Origin: Acanthochlamys bracteata
Taxonomy: Eukaryota > Streptophyta > Magnoliopsida > Pandanales > Velloziaceae
Length of the DNA: 64,000 nt
Assembly (NCBI GenBank): GCA_019914995.1
Contig: CM034128.1
Span: 7,752,501 to 7,816,500, forward strand
Reading direction: 5' to 3'
The notes beneath the pieces are model-generated. The model was not told the origin of the DNA and did not search any database. It saw only the letters and a program-made list of their open reading frames with translations. Numbering within the stretch: position 1 is the stretch's first letter; the number at the start of each line of letters is the position of its first letter. Below, one piece after another: positions 13,572 through 26,030 of this stretch. Both the position numbers and the translations under genes were made by a program.

Positions 13572-16500
13572 TAGAATTACATTTGGAAGTAACACTACAA
13601 TATTTAATTGACTGTCTGGCAATTTGTCAATACTAAAAACTCTTGATGGGAAAGGGTTTCGAAGTGCAGAATTCTTGCCAATAGGAGTCTTATGCACTGA
13701 ACTTGTTTAAATCATCGATATGTTGTACACTGCATAAGAACTTGTTTAAATCATCGATATTAAATCAGGCATGCTGTACTACCTTTTGGGTTATGTGCTG
13801 AACATTATTTGTTATTGCACTGGCTTAAGTTGATCGATCCCATGAACCAATTAGTGCTAGTAAGGTTGTAATGCAATAATGGTGCTGTCTGGGACTTTTC
13901 TGAGGAAGCAATATCTAGGAAGACGTTTTGCATCCCCGCTAATTACGTCCTTGAAGTCGTATCAATATGTTTGATATTGTATACTGTAATGTTAGGTGGA
14001 TCTGGCTTTGAATATGCTTTTATTTCTTCAGCTCTTCCAAAGTGGTAAACGGACTTATTAAACTTAGAAATTCTCCTGTGGTAAAGGAGTCATGGTAAAG
14101 GGTTTAAGGTACAAGTTCATGCAAGCCTTCAGGATAGATCCTCACGCGTAGACAAGGCCAAGCCAAGGATAAAAGTTATGGTGAGAACCTAATGGTTTCT
14201 AGTGTACCGGTTGGGTGCCAACTTTAGAAAGTCAACTATCTAACATGTTTACACTTATGGCATGGTATATCATGTGGTAGAATCGTTGGGTTCCACATTA
14301 TTTATTTTGGTTGTGGAGTTGGTACAAAACTCACAGTCGTGAAAGTGGAAACGTTCAATTTAGAATCACTTGCCAAGATCCTAGTTTGGATCTTCTACTT
14401 CGCATTATGAATCTCAGTGAAGAACTTTCAGAATTGAATAAAAACCAAGTTGTACAGTTTTCTCAAGTTGGAACGTGGTGGAGTTAAAATACAATAAATT
14501 TTGAATAAATAATGATTCAGAAAGTTCTATCAAGTGAAGGTTGTAGGGTTCATATGTAACAAAATCATTGAAAAATTAAATGAATTGGATCAGATCAAAA
14601 GGTTTACAAGCTGGAACTATGCCACAAAATAAAAAATAATAATAAAAAAGCCAACAAATTCACATGCAAACAAGCAAGAGGAGGTGTGCTTTGAGATTCT
14701 CTCTTAATCTAGTTTTGACTAGATATTAATTTCTTAATATTCAGTTTATTTCATATATGATGCTGTCAATGATAATATTAATACTAATTTGTTAATATCA
14801 AAGTTTAGTATCTACTACCCTAATAATATGTTAACAGCTAGCCCCACACAAAGAATGGTTTGACGGATCATTGTCTCGATTATGGAATACAATCAAGAAA
14901 TAAGACCCCCCGTCTTTCAAAGGATTTGCCGCGGTTATGTCTAGTATGGAATAAGTGGATCATCCACTTGGTATCCTTTTGAATCAATTAAACGTTCGGT
15001 CTTTCAAAATAATTATTATCATCCAATAAGAAAATATTCAATTTTTTAAAATGAACGATTTGAAGATGTATGATTCTAACACCTAATTGCAAAGTTGACC
15101 AGTTGGACCTTTCAATTTATTGATGTGGATCTTAGACCTGTGAATGAGATATTTACAAAGAAGAAGTGAGGTGGCTTGAACAAAAAGTAAAATAATTGGG
15201 GCAAAAAGAGAACTTGGACAAAGAGAAAGAAGTGTCTTAGACAAATCTTGTTCGTCGCTAGCTTCGCACCAATCAATTGAATGTTGATTAATACATAATC
15301 GGTCGCACCAATCTTTGCTTTAAGAATTGAGTAGGTGTAATGCTTATTCGTTCTCTTTGAATTGCTTTTTGTATTTCTTGTCTATTGCTACAACTCTTTT
15401 TCTTTTTATATTGTCTCTGCTTGCAAGAAGAAGTTTCTTTTTCTCGTTGATCTTTCCATTGGAGTCTTCAAGTCAGCAACAAAGTTTCAATGCTAAATGA
15501 AAATATATCAATAATTTTTCAGTTGCATCATGATTTCATTTAGTTAATGTAGTGCAATCTTTTTTATCAGTATTAAATTCAAGAGAAAAGAAATTCAAAA
15601 CTCCCATCTGACTGCTACCCACTTGCTTCAGCTGATGTGGCTTCTTTCCTTTGACGTGGACTCCAGTAATTTATTTTCTATTTTTTGACTTAGAGCTGAG
15701 TTAGATAGTGAATCTCTTCAGTGAATTTAATGATCTGGATGATGTTCTTTCCGTGAGTAGATGAATCTATCGAGTTGATCTGAATCTTCCGAGCTTGCTT
15801 TTCATCTTTCTGACTAAACCTTATGTTCTCTAATGACTAGGTTTGAAGGTGACATGTTGTTGATCTTCCTACTTGTGTTGAGATAATCATCTTAGTTTTC
15901 ATATTTTGACTTATATAAATTTCTCCAGTATTGTAATCACTCTAAATCTTGAGCAAATAACTGAAATTTGTAGTTCCGGTGATAGTAGTAATCCTATATT
16001 TAGTTTCTTACTTAACGTCAAGGATGTAGATGTACATAGATGATTGATCCTCTGTCCGTTAGTTAATACACTAAGCAGAAAGACAGTAGGCTTAAAGGTT
16101 CTTTCAATGTGTAGAGGTTCTATTGCCTGGAGGCCTTGGCTTTTTGTACTTGGGTTTTGCAAGGGCTGATTAAGGAAGTATAGTGAGTTCTTCTTCCTCA
16201 ATTTGAGTAGGTTTGGGTGGGGTTTGTCTATAGGCTCTACGTTTCAGTCTCTTGGGTCTATCAGATAGTGTTGGTTCATGTTGATATGATGACAGTGGAG
16301 AATCTGTAGGAGCTTATTCATGAGGCTGAGGTGGAGGCTCAATGGGTAAGTGGTTGAATGTTGTCAACAGGGCTGCTAGTACATGGAAGACGAGGAATTA
16401 TATTAAGAGTAGCACAGATGCATGCATGATTAACAACACTTGCTCTGAGGGCATCACAATATTGCGCACTACCGTTGTTTGTTTCGGCACAATACAAGGC

Positions 16501-16997
16501 AGGCACTGCAAAAAACCACCTAGTCCAGTTGAGCAGTTCTACTGCGCCCTTGCAATCCGACCATCTAATGCAATCATCTACCCCAACAGCAAAGCTTATT
16601 TGAATATGTATGAGCTACCTGAGTTAGGTGATTTATATAGGAGCGATATAAAATTGATGCAGAAGACAAATCGCTTTTGTATGATTAAGCAAACATGAAT
16701 TGAACAATTCAGCTTCAAGATTTTTTTTTTTTGGTTAATCACTGAATTAATCTATTTATGTAGTTTGAATTTATCTCATGCTTCTGTCTTGCTGGATGGA
16801 GAATAATATTTGAAATTATAATTATAAGTGCGAAGTATGCTCCATATTGCACTAAAGTAGATTTGAAAAAAAATGGTTGCTGTTTTCAATATGAATTATC
16901 TGAGATTTATTACATTTGTTATGTTTAAGATGAGTATTAATATTGGATAATATCAAATTCAATGTTCATAGATGAAGGTCTGATAGTATCATTATCA
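13572..16997. other. Intergenic region downstream of PUX; no recognised gene
   Basis: The first ~300 bp should include the PUX 3' UTR. A 22-bp sequence (AACTTGTTTAAATCATCGAT and flank) occurs twice, at 13700-13721 and 13739-13760. The remainder is AT-rich, with one 118-codon open frame at 16342-16698 listed separately. No RNA gene or mobile-element ends were recognised. Confidence 0.6.
16342..16698 (+). other. 118-codon open frame of unknown status
   Basis: An ATG-initiated frame encodes 118 aa with six cysteines and a fairly even residue composition. It contains EQFYCALAIRPSNAIIYPNS, which looks more protein-like than most chance frames in this AT-rich DNA. I recognise no family, signal peptide or motif, and no convincing flanking exon. 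It sits about 300 bp upstream of the copia element. It could be a gene relic, a lineage-specific small gene or chance. Confidence 0.2.
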
Positions 16998-17469
16998 TGT
17001 GGCTCATATATGACAATGATTTAATAAATTAAATTTGTTAAATCTTATCGGTTAATTTAATAGTTATATATATTATACATTATTGTAGATAGTGGGTGAT
17101 AAATCTGTGAACTTTAAAGTTTCACACATTATCCATGATTGTTAGTTGCGTAAGGAGTTACATATTCAATCCATTGTGATGGTTAATAGGTAATCAATGT
17201 AATCCTTATAAAAGATGGATCTTGTTCTTCTCTCTTCTCCAATGAGATCTAAAGAAAATTTTCATCATCTAAAATTGTCTTCTTTAAAATTAAGAGGAGC
17301 TTAAGAGAGAGAAATCAAGCTATCCAAAGACAAACAATTACTTGAAGAAAACACTATGGATCAATGTATATTTACTCTCCCATTTAAGTTTATTACGCGA
17401 ATCATTTAGTTTCTAGAATTTAAAATTATGATTTATATAAGTTAGATATTACAAACAAAATTTCTAACA
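16998..17469 (+). repeat. Left LTR of the copia element
   Basis: It begins TGTGGCTCATAT and ends TTTCTAACA. It contains a TATA-like CTTATAAAAG near 17205 followed by a CT-rich stretch, as expected at the LTR transcription start. Relative to the right LTR it has about 40 extra bases around 17088-17130. Confidence 0.9.
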
Positions 17470-18179
17470 ATTGGTATTCGAGCGAGGTTTTAGAAACTAA
17501 TAATTTTCTATTAAAGATGATTTTTCTCTCTTAATTATGAAAATCCTAAATTATTTATTGGGAGTCTTATGTTATCCGTTGTGTGATATATATTGTATAT
17601 TAGAATTGTTAAAAAATATAATTGATTCAATCGAACTATATTGATGTTCTTTTCCAATTGAATTTTTTATGTTATATGTTAAGTACATTTATTATCTCTA
17701 TTAGAAAAGATGTGCTTATATCATATGCTTCAAAGTACTTACTTATTTATAATTTAAATTACATTATGATGATTTATTAGTCACCAAAGTGGAAAAATCT
17801 TATGTTGTAAATTTCTAATTGTAGAATTTGTATATCAATTTGAATTCATGTGATCATAATTTGCTAATCACTAAAGTGGTCTAATTTCAAGTTCTATTCA
17901 ATTTTCCATAAGTATATGATGCTTATAATGAAAATAATATTATGCTAAATATTTTATTATGGATAATTGAAATTTGTAATTATAAGGCATTTGGAATCGC
18001 CTAAAGATTAATTCGTAATTCTTTATAATTTATGAACATGATATGATGATTTATATATTCTATTATATTTATTTTGTATATCCAAAAATAACAATGTCTA
18101 ATTTGAATATATGTTATTTTCAAATTAAGTTTGACTTAGACATTGATGATAATCTAATTTTATTTTCATAAGTCATTGA

Positions 18180-19640
18180 AAGTGGCAATTATTCTAAATG
18201 GATAGATGGCATGAAAGATGAGCTGAAATCTATATAGTACAATAAAATTTAGGGACTTATTGAAGTGTTAGAAGGATATAAATGTATTGGGTGCAAATGA
18301 GTTTTTAAAACTAAACGCAACTCAAATGATAATATCGAGCGATATAAGGTTAGATTTGTTGCTAAATGTTTCAGTTAAAGAAATGGCATTGATTGTAATG
18401 AAATAATTTCTACAGACTTGAGAAAACATTCATTTAGAATAATTATTACTTTAATAGCTCATTATGATATAGAGCTGCAGCAAATGGATAAGAAAATTGT
18501 TTTTTCGAATGGGAACTTATATGAAGAAATATATATATGTCAATCTGAAGATTTCTTGGTTTAAGTAAAAAAATTTAACAAATCAATATATGAACTTAAG
18601 CAAGCTTCCGACAACGGTATCTTAAATTTAATGATACTATCACTTCTTTTGCATTTAAAAAATATACTGTTTATCGATGTATATATTTAACGATCAATGA
18701 TAGCAAATTTATATTTCTAATTGTATATGTTGATGATATCTTGGTTGCAACAAATGATATTGGTCTATTGTATGAGAATAAGAAAATTTTCTCTAGGAAT
18801 TTTGAAATGAAAAATATGAGAGATGCAACTTATGTGATTGGGATTGAAATTTCTTAAAATCGATTACATGGATTAGTGGGGTTGTCTCAACCATATATAA
18901 ATAAAATTTAAAGAGATTTAGAATGAAAAATTGTTTAGTAAGTGTTATTCTAATTCAAAAAGGTGAATTAATTTCAATCTTATACAATGTCCAAAATGAA
19001 GAATTGGAACATAAACAAAATGAATGAAATTCTTGTGCATCTTTTATTGGGAGCTTGATGTATGTTTAGATTTATATTAGAACAAACATCAATTTTGTTG
19101 TCAAAATGCTATGTCGATAACAAAGTAATGCAGGATATAGTCATTGGAGAGATGCAAAGAAAGTATTAAGGTACTTGTAAGGAACTAAAAATTATATTCT
19201 AAATTACAAACAATCAGACAACTTCGTGGTTATCTGATTTTTTGATTCAGACTTTGCTGGATGGGTTCATAGTAGAAAATTCATATTTGGATATGTGTTC
19301 ATTTTGACTGAAGAAGCAATATCTTGAAACGGTTTGTCATTGCTATTTTCACAATAGAAGCCGATCGAGTTTGTGACATGCTTTGAGACTGCAATTCAAT
19401 CTAATTAATTGTAGAACTTTATTTCTAGACTTTGGCATTGCCGACAGTATTACCAAACTGCTTATGTGATAATTCTGTAGCAGTTTTTTTTTCTAAAAAT
19501 GACAAATATTATAAGGGTGTCAAATATATAGAATTGAAATATTTTGCCGTTAAATAAAAAGTTCAGAACAAAGAGTGCCAATTGAACATATTAGCATCAA
19601 TTTTCTGATTGCGGATCTATTAATGAAAGATTACCCTCAA
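18180..19640 (+). pseudogene. Copia reverse transcriptase / RNase H relic
   Basis: Reading across frames and stops gives the copia polyprotein order. It starts with the N-terminal RT segment (around 18195 W-I-D-G-M-K-D-E, then VFKTKRNSN and RYKVRFVAK near 18310-18365). Next come the NGNLYEEIY block near 18510 and the catalytic YVDD at 18726-18737, followed by ILVAT. RNase H pieces follow (WRDAKKVLRYL near 19150 and DFAGWVHSRK near 19250). Several in-frame stops and frame changes break it, so it cannot encode an enzyme. Confidence 0.88.
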
Positions 19641-20065
19641 ACATATTTAATGAGCATGTAGAAAAAATGTGCATTATAGAAAATTTTTGGTGTTTCTGTA
19701 TTTGACATTCGAGCTCGTTTATGTATTTTTTCTGTTATATATATCATCATATTTCTTATCTTATTATCTACATGATTGATTTTATGAACATAATAGTATT
19801 TATTGTTTACAAAGATATTATGTGGACAATTATTATATATCTTATTTATCAATTATGTTAAATTCAAGACTAATTTTATAGTGAATGGAAAGAAATATAT
19901 TGAATTAATAATATAGAACTGGCATGACTTGTGCTAGTCCTTACTTAAGTATGATATTATGATGTATCCAATAAATAAAAGAATTTAGCTTTTATACTTT
20001 GCGCATTATGTTTTATTAAATCTGAAATTAAATTGAACACATAAGCTAAGTGAGAGAATATCGAA

Positions 20066-20494
20066 TGTTGCTCATATGTTAAAATACTTTAATAAATTAA
20101 GTTTGCTAAATTTTATTAGTTAATTTCAAAATACACATATATTACACATTTTCCATGATTGTTAGTGGCTTAAAAAGTTACATATTCCATCCATTATAAT
20201 AGTTAATGGATAATGAATGTAATTGTTATAAAAGTGAATCTTGGTCCTATCTCTTCTCCAACGAAATCTAAAAAAATTGCTAGCATCTAAAGTTTCTTTT
20301 TTAGAATTAAGAGTAGTTTAAAAAAGAGAAATCAAGTTTTCCAAAAATCAAACAATTGTTTTAAAAAAAACACAATAGATAAAGGTATATTTACTCTCTC
20401 GTTTAAATTTATTAGATGAATCATTGAGTTTTCGATTTTGAAATTATGATCTAGATAAGTTGGATATTAAATAGAATAAAAAAAATTTCTAACA
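20066..20494 (+). repeat. Right LTR of the copia element
   Basis: It begins TGTTGCTCATATG, ends TTTCTAACA and is followed at once by the duplicated TATCA. It carries the same TATA-like TTATAAAAG (near 20230) and CT-rich segment as the left LTR. Confidence 0.9.
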
Positions 20495-20499
20495 TATCA

Positions 20500-21178
20500 A
20501 TGACATAAAGTACTCATGCAACTAAATTAAGAAACAAACCCAAGAACAAAACTATTTTCCATGAGACCATTTACATATATTTTTATTCTAAGTAAAGTCA
20601 AGCTGACAATGAAAATTTTGAAATACCTTAAGGGTCAAACAAAATTTTCACCTATAATTTCTTTATTGTCTTTAATTACTTACGTAAAAGTTTCTTTATG
20701 TATTAGTCAACCATGGACTTAGTTATAACGCAAGATGAGACTGCTTAGCTTCTACTCCAAACAATCTTGGAAGTTGAATTCAAAAGAACTAGAACTTAAA
20801 AGCTCACTTGGGAATTGGAAAACAAAAGAATGATATACTCAGTTTTCATAACATTAAACAATTTGAATTTTGAACAACTTTTCATAAACATTTTAACAAA
20901 TTTATCAAATACATTTTAATACATTTTTATAACATCTCAAACAATTGCAAAAAAAATGAAGGGAAAAAGAAAATTAACCCAAAGCATGATAAAGTAACAA
21001 TCCCATTCCCCATCCATCCATCTACCTTTCTCCTAGTCCATACCTTTCTAAACAGCCTCTTAGTGATTTGCGTGGGGTTTAAATACTTTTCTGACCAACT
21101 GCAGCCAAAAAGTTTTTGGTCGTTTTTTCAAAGCATTGTGTCTGGACTGACTAGAAAATTAAATAAAAGTCAGTGCTA
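20500..21178. other. AT-rich intergenic DNA, including the likely PMT 3' UTR
   Basis: No gene or element was recognised. The last few hundred bases lie downstream of the minus-strand methyltransferase stop codon and probably hold its 3' UTR and poly(A) site. Confidence 0.6.
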
Positions 21179-23925
21179 TTAATGGACTTGTCCTGCTGGT
21201 TCTTCTTCACGTCGATCGGCAGCAGTCCAGTAACTCTTGGCGACTAAAAGCAGCTTTTCTCTCTGGCGTGGCCCGTCTTCATGGTCGACGATCTGACTTT
21301 CCCACTTCATACCATCTGTAATGCTCTTCATCTTCACTAGAACGTCAACGTCGTCCCTGATGATTACTGTGCCTTCCGGCCTTAGGATTCTATCCATTTC
21401 AAGCAGTATGTCTTCTGCATTACACCTATATAGTAGATGCATGGATCACGTTATATATAAAATGCGATCTTATGATAATTTATTATTTACAAACTAGAAA
21501 TTGAATATGCAAGATAGTGTTATTTATGATAGTCAAAAAAAAAAAAAAAAAAATTTCTTTTACCTGTCTAGGTAAAGACTGAAGACATTATCAGCATGGA
21601 GAAGATCGTAAGTTCTTGGATATGTCGACATTGCTTCGCACCTGCAATTCAATCAAACAAATTTATCAAAATTTCTTTTTAACCAAATTAATTCCCTTTT
21701 ATTACAGTGATTGCTAGTAGTGTTAGACTTTGGTTTTACCAGTCCTGGTATGCTCCGATGAAACCCCGTTCGTATATTACCCCAAGAGTATCAACCTTCG
21801 CCGCAGTCGGTACGACATTCATAACCCAAACTGGATCTCCGATTAACGCGGCTGCGAATCCTCCGAGTCCGGCGTTCATGTCTAGCAAATTCCGGTACCT
21901 TCCCTTCTGTCCTAACTGATTAATAACAGTTTTATAATAGCCAAGCCTTCTTTTCCACAACTCCATGTCTTTGTAAAACATCTCTGCCGTAATGCCTTGG
22001 ATGCTTCCTGAAGCAATCCTTGGCGGAACAGCCCAACTTCTCTCAGGCCACTTCTTCAATTCACCACCTGCGACTTCTTCTGGTGATGAAACTACTGGTA
22101 GCGGAGTTACACATGTCTCCATTTTGGTGTACCATGCAGAGTCTGGATTGCGTTCCGCAGAACACAGGTTTGAAGTTCCCTGATGCTTGCACCTTAAGTG
22201 GTTGATCGGTTTCTGCCAAACAGCAAGATCGCCGTGCTCGCGGATTTTAGTCCAGCAGAGACTGCGCGCCATTGATTCAATCGCAGATTGCTCGGCGCTC
22301 AAGTCTTTCTTCGTCCGCTGCCAACCTTTCCAGTGTGTTTTCCAGTTAATCGGCGGGCCGGATAATATCCAGTACCCACCCGGCCGAAGAATGCGATCCA
22401 CCTCCATCAAGTACTCACCTTCTAGTGAAGTCACGCACGTATGTATGTACATTGTTAGAGTATACATAAAGCCATAATGTACGGCCTGTCACCTATCAGT
22501 TCAAACTTTTGAAAGTACTGTAAAAATAAGTTCAGTTGTTATACCGAATAGATGCCAAGGAATGAGGCAGCGAGAACAATGAGCCATGTCGAAGGCGCGA
22601 GCCGGATACGGTAACCTGTTGGAAGCCATTACTCCGATCATTGCCGGAACGCCTCGTTCCAATGCGAATTGTACCTGTGCCTCGTGTGTGTCCCTCGGCG
22701 CAAACGACATTGCTAGTATGTTTCTTGATAGCAAGTAGGCACCCCAGCTTGCAACCTTCAAAAAATTGCAAAGAATTAAAACATCTATAACTTTTACAGT
22801 AACAGCGAAAAAAAACTAAATTTAAGAAACAATTAGATAGTTGGTTAATCAAGTTATTAGGCATATAGCTTTAGAAGAGTTGCGGTTGTTTGAACAAATA
22901 AGGTTTTATAGAATTTGGCACTGAATGATTTAAACACAGAAGACAAACTAAGTCTTTTCTTTTTGGCAGGGCAACTTTTTTGTGCCTAAAAGCAAATAAC
23001 TGTTTCATAAATTTTTTGTTAAGAATGTCAGAGAAAGAAATCTTGCTCGCTGACTGCTATGAACTGATTTATTGATTCATTAAGGGCTTTGATTCAGGAA
23101 TTAAATCACAAAACTTTCTTGTTTTTACTTGAAGAAATTTTATTGCTTCAGGATTCAGTGAAGAAAATAAACCTGTAATTAACTTACCCCGCAACCGGTA
23201 TCAACAGCAGTGCGAATGGATCCATCGGTGAGAGGTATAAGGTTCGCCATATCGTCAATATATGCGTCGGCGCCACGCGGAAACATGGTGCCGCCGCCGG
23301 GGAACCTAAACTTGTCTCCATCAACTATTATCCAGTTCTGCACAGCCTTCTCAACGCTGAGCTCTTTATGCGGAACGTTTGCGAACCACGCGACTTCTCT
23401 GCTCTTCGGCCAAGGGAACGGGTTCTTGTAACCCGGCGGAGCAGGTACAAGGCACTTCAAGCGCTCGTGCTTCGCTGGACAGTGCCTCTCACGGTATATC
23501 AATCTATCTCTGGGAAACTTCAACGATCTGTCTCTGTCTTCGCATGGCGTGTACTCACTGTACTTTACATCGCAACCTGAAAAATGGCGAGTTTCAGGCG
23601 CTGCTGATCCGTTAGTGTCGACGGCGTCTTCGGCTGTGTGGTGTGTAGAAAAATCTAGCATAGAAGTTGAACCGCTACTAGTACTAGTACCGATACTGTT
23701 GTTGGTAGGCATGCATAAAGATGAAGAAGAGAGGATAGTGCTTGAAACCGAAGGAGAAGATACGGCGGCGGCATGACCAGCAGTGGTGTTCAGCGAAAGG
23801 CCGAGAAGGTATGCGGCGGAGCAGAGAGCGGCGACGAGAATGACGGCGAGCAAGTTAACACGTTTTAAGTATGGCTGGTAGTGTTTGAATAGGGTTGTTG
23901 TAGCAGTAGTGTATCCATTAGCCAT
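21179..23925 (-). CDS. Probable Golgi methyltransferase, PMT15-18 type (DUF248/Methyltransf_29)
   Basis: This family comprises type II Golgi proteins thought to methylate cell-wall pectin (homogalacturonan) with S-adenosylmethionine. Exons on the minus strand: 23925-23188, 22755-22545, 22421-21740, 21641-21564, 21425-21179 (651 aa, normal for the family). Residues 1-22 are a short cytosolic tail, about 23-43 a signal-anchor helix ([19 protein letters not shown]), and a Ser/Thr-rich stem follows. Family marks are [45 protein letters not shown], the SAM-binding [13 protein letters not shown] across exons 1/2, [15 protein letters not shown], and the second methyltransferase half [16 protein letters not shown] chose the ATG at 23925 (ACCATGG context) over an in-frame ATG five codons upstream at 23940. 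All motifs looked for are present, so it appears functional. Assignment to the PMT15-18 subgroup rests on overall similarity and gene order. Confidence 0.93.
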
Positions 23926-24060
23926 GGTTTTTTCTTTCATTCTTCTTCTCGACTGAAGAATTAAGAAGAAGAATTTGTAAGAAGGAGAAGGAAGTGAGTG
24001 TGTTTTTATGATGTGAATAGAGGTTTAAATAACTCTATTATTTCGGTCATTTGGTATGCG
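23926..24060 (-). promoter_or_regulatory. PMT core promoter and CT-rich 5' leader
   Basis: On the minus strand a TATA-like TTATTTAAA (24024-24032) lies about 100 bp upstream of the start codon. A long CT-rich leader with TTCTTCTT repeats follows. This is the usual arrangement for a plant polymerase II promoter; the transcription start was not determined. Confidence 0.5.
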
Positions 24061-24713
24061 CATGTTATATGTGACCCGTTAATTAATATTTTAGGTGGAA
24101 CGTAATATTAATCGATCCGTTATCCGAGAACTGTAATCTAAACACATGCAAATTCATCGTAGGTCAGGGTTATCTTATTTTCAGAAATCATTTATTAAAT
24201 AAATATTAGCGTATAATAATTACTTGCATTAGATGTTAAGTAGGTATTAATTTATTAGAATCAACTGTCTCAGATCTAATCGAATACAATCTAGAATTTA
24301 AAATCTATTTTTGACTTCTCGGTCAAGCATTTCCTTAGTTGGTCTATACATTATTTGTTAAATTATTACGGAAGAGTTTCAAAATTTGTTTCTGAACCTC
24401 AGCAGACGCGAGCAGAGTTTAAAAAAACTCATTGTTACTATTTTTTATTTTATATTTTTTTATAAAATTTTTAAAATATTTTATAATTTTTTTTAAAATT
24501 AAATAAATTTATATCACAAAAAATTTATTAGTTTTATTAATTTTTAAAATAAAAAAATAAAACTTATTTTCAAAATTTCTAAAATACATATTTAAAATTT
24601 GGTTATGTAGAGTCAATGGATCTCATTTTATCATAAATTGAAATGATATACCTATATCTTTTTGGTCAATTAATAATAATTTAGAAGTCACTAATTAAAT
24701 CACCGATCCAGGC
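24061..24713. other. AT-rich intergenic DNA upstream of PMT
   Basis: It probably includes upstream promoter sequence of the PMT gene. There is no coding potential and no recognised element until the hAT-type MITE at 24722. Confidence 0.6.
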
Positions 24714-24721
24714 ATTGTACT

Positions 24722-25199
24722 TATAGGTGCAAAACGGGCGTGCCGGGCTGGCCCGGACCGGCCCGCCCAGGCCAAGTTAATATGCCGGGCTGGCCCGGCT
24801 TGGGTAAAGCGTCCGGGCCGGGCCAGTCCGGTCCGATTTCAATTCTCACGATTCGGCCCGATCCATTTATCCGATTTATATTTTAATTTTATATAAAAAT
24901 TAAAAATTATTTTTAAGATAAAATAAAAAAAATAAATATTTTTTATTTTTAAAATATATTTTTTAGTAATATAAAAATATTTTTTAATTAAAATTTGACC
25001 TGGTCAACGGTCAATTTTGACCAGGTCAACGATCCATATTGACCGGTCAATATGAATAGTAACCGCCCGGCGGGGCAACCTAATCGGCCCGTCCTGTCCG
25101 TTAGATCGGGTCGGGCCGGCCCGGTCCTGTCACTGTTCACCGAGCCGATAACCGGGCCGCGGACCGGCCCGTTTGGTCCGGCCCATTTTTACATCTCTA
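24722..25199. mobile_element. 478-bp non-autonomous hAT-type MITE
   Basis: It is flanked by a perfect 8-bp duplication ATTGTACT (24714-24721 and 25200-25207), the size made by hAT transposases. The ends are short imperfect inverted repeats: TATAGGTGCAAAACGGGC on the left against TAGAGATGTAAAAATGGGC read inward from the right. Both subterminal regions are dense in GGGCCGG/CCGGCCC-type motifs, the hallmark of plant hAT subterminal repeats, and the core is AT-rich. It stands out sharply as a GC-rich island. It has no coding capacity. It lies about 0.8 kb upstream of the PMT start codon. Confidence 0.9.
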
Positions 25200-25207
25200 A
25201 TTGTACT

Positions 25208-26030
25208 TTATCATATTTTTCATAAGTGTTTTATCGAACTTCAAAATGATTTTGAGAATAATAAAAATTAAAATTATGAGTTATGTATTAGAGTATTAAT
25301 AATCTATGCATAAGTCAATTGAGGCCATTCATGAAAACCTTCGGCAAAATAGCCGGCTATCACACTCCTATGGAACGTTTGGTAGTACTTATGAAATAAA
25401 ATTTTTTTATAATAGAAAGTTTTTTATAAAAAAAATAAGCTCTATTTTTTTTTACTTAAAAAAATAATAATAATAAAAATTTATTACGAAATTTTTTTTA
25501 TATTTTTTAAATTTTAAATAAATTTTTTAAATACTTATAAAATATGTATTAAAAAACATAAAATGAGAAATTAAAAAAAAGTATCTGGGATTGCCTATTT
25601 ATAGAATTTTTTTAGTGCTTTTTAACTTTATTTTATCTTATTTTTATTTTACTTTTTTTATAATTTTTAAAAAAATTAAATTGTAAAGAAAGTTTAAATA
25701 CTAAGATCTTAAAATTACTTATATTATTAATTTTTAGATAAACAATAAAATTTAGTTTTTATTTAAAAGAAAGTAATTTTTTAAATTTAGAAAATAAAAA
25801 AAAAAATTATATCATAAGTTTATTATTATTTATTTTTATACTTTATTTAGATTAAAAAATAGATCTTATTTTAGAAAAAACTTTAATATTTTGTTTCAAA
25901 AAAATTTTTAGAAACTCTTTCAAACATAATGTTTGGTTGTACTTTTTTTTTTTTTCCTAAAATATATGCTTCGCAAAACTACTTTTTGTTAAATAAGCTG
26001 CTTATTTTCTTCAGAGATAAAATAATAGTT
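25208..26030. other. Extremely AT-rich intergenic DNA
   Basis: Long A/T runs with no coding sense. The edges (GGAACGTTTGGTAGTACTT near 25373 and CAAACATAATGTTTGG near 25922) resemble the ends of decayed Tourist-like elements. I could not match a pair of inverted repeats or a target duplication. Confidence 0.5.

Larger units (their letters stand above)
16998..20494 (+). mobile_element. Old, internally deleted Ty1-copia LTR retrotransposon
   Basis: The element has two direct LTRs (16998-17469 and 20066-20494), both running TG...CA. It is flanked by the perfect 5-bp duplication TATCA at 16993-16997 and 20495-20499. A primer-binding site resembling the initiator-Met tRNA type lies just inside the left LTR (TGGTATTCGAGCGAGG, 17472-17487; the usual plant form is TGGTATCAGAGC). 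A purine-rich tract (AAGTGAGAGAATA, 20048-20060) precedes the right LTR. The interior is about 2.6 kb, much shorter than in intact copia elements. Only reverse transcriptase and RNase H remnants are readable; gag, protease and integrase are missing or beyond recognition. In the stretch aligned by eye the LTRs differ at roughly one position in five, so the insertion is ancient and inactive. Confidence 0.92.

Noticed and set aside
21992-22477. Several 60-96-codon plus-strand frames across the PMT gene
   Set aside because: They are shadows of the third PMT exon on the minus strand; the methyltransferase motifs are clear in the minus-strand frame.
23926-23940. Upstream in-frame ATG giving a five-residue N-terminal extension of the PMT protein
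   Set aside because: The downstream ATG at 23925 has the stronger ACCATGG context and a family-like N terminus; the extension is possible but less likely.
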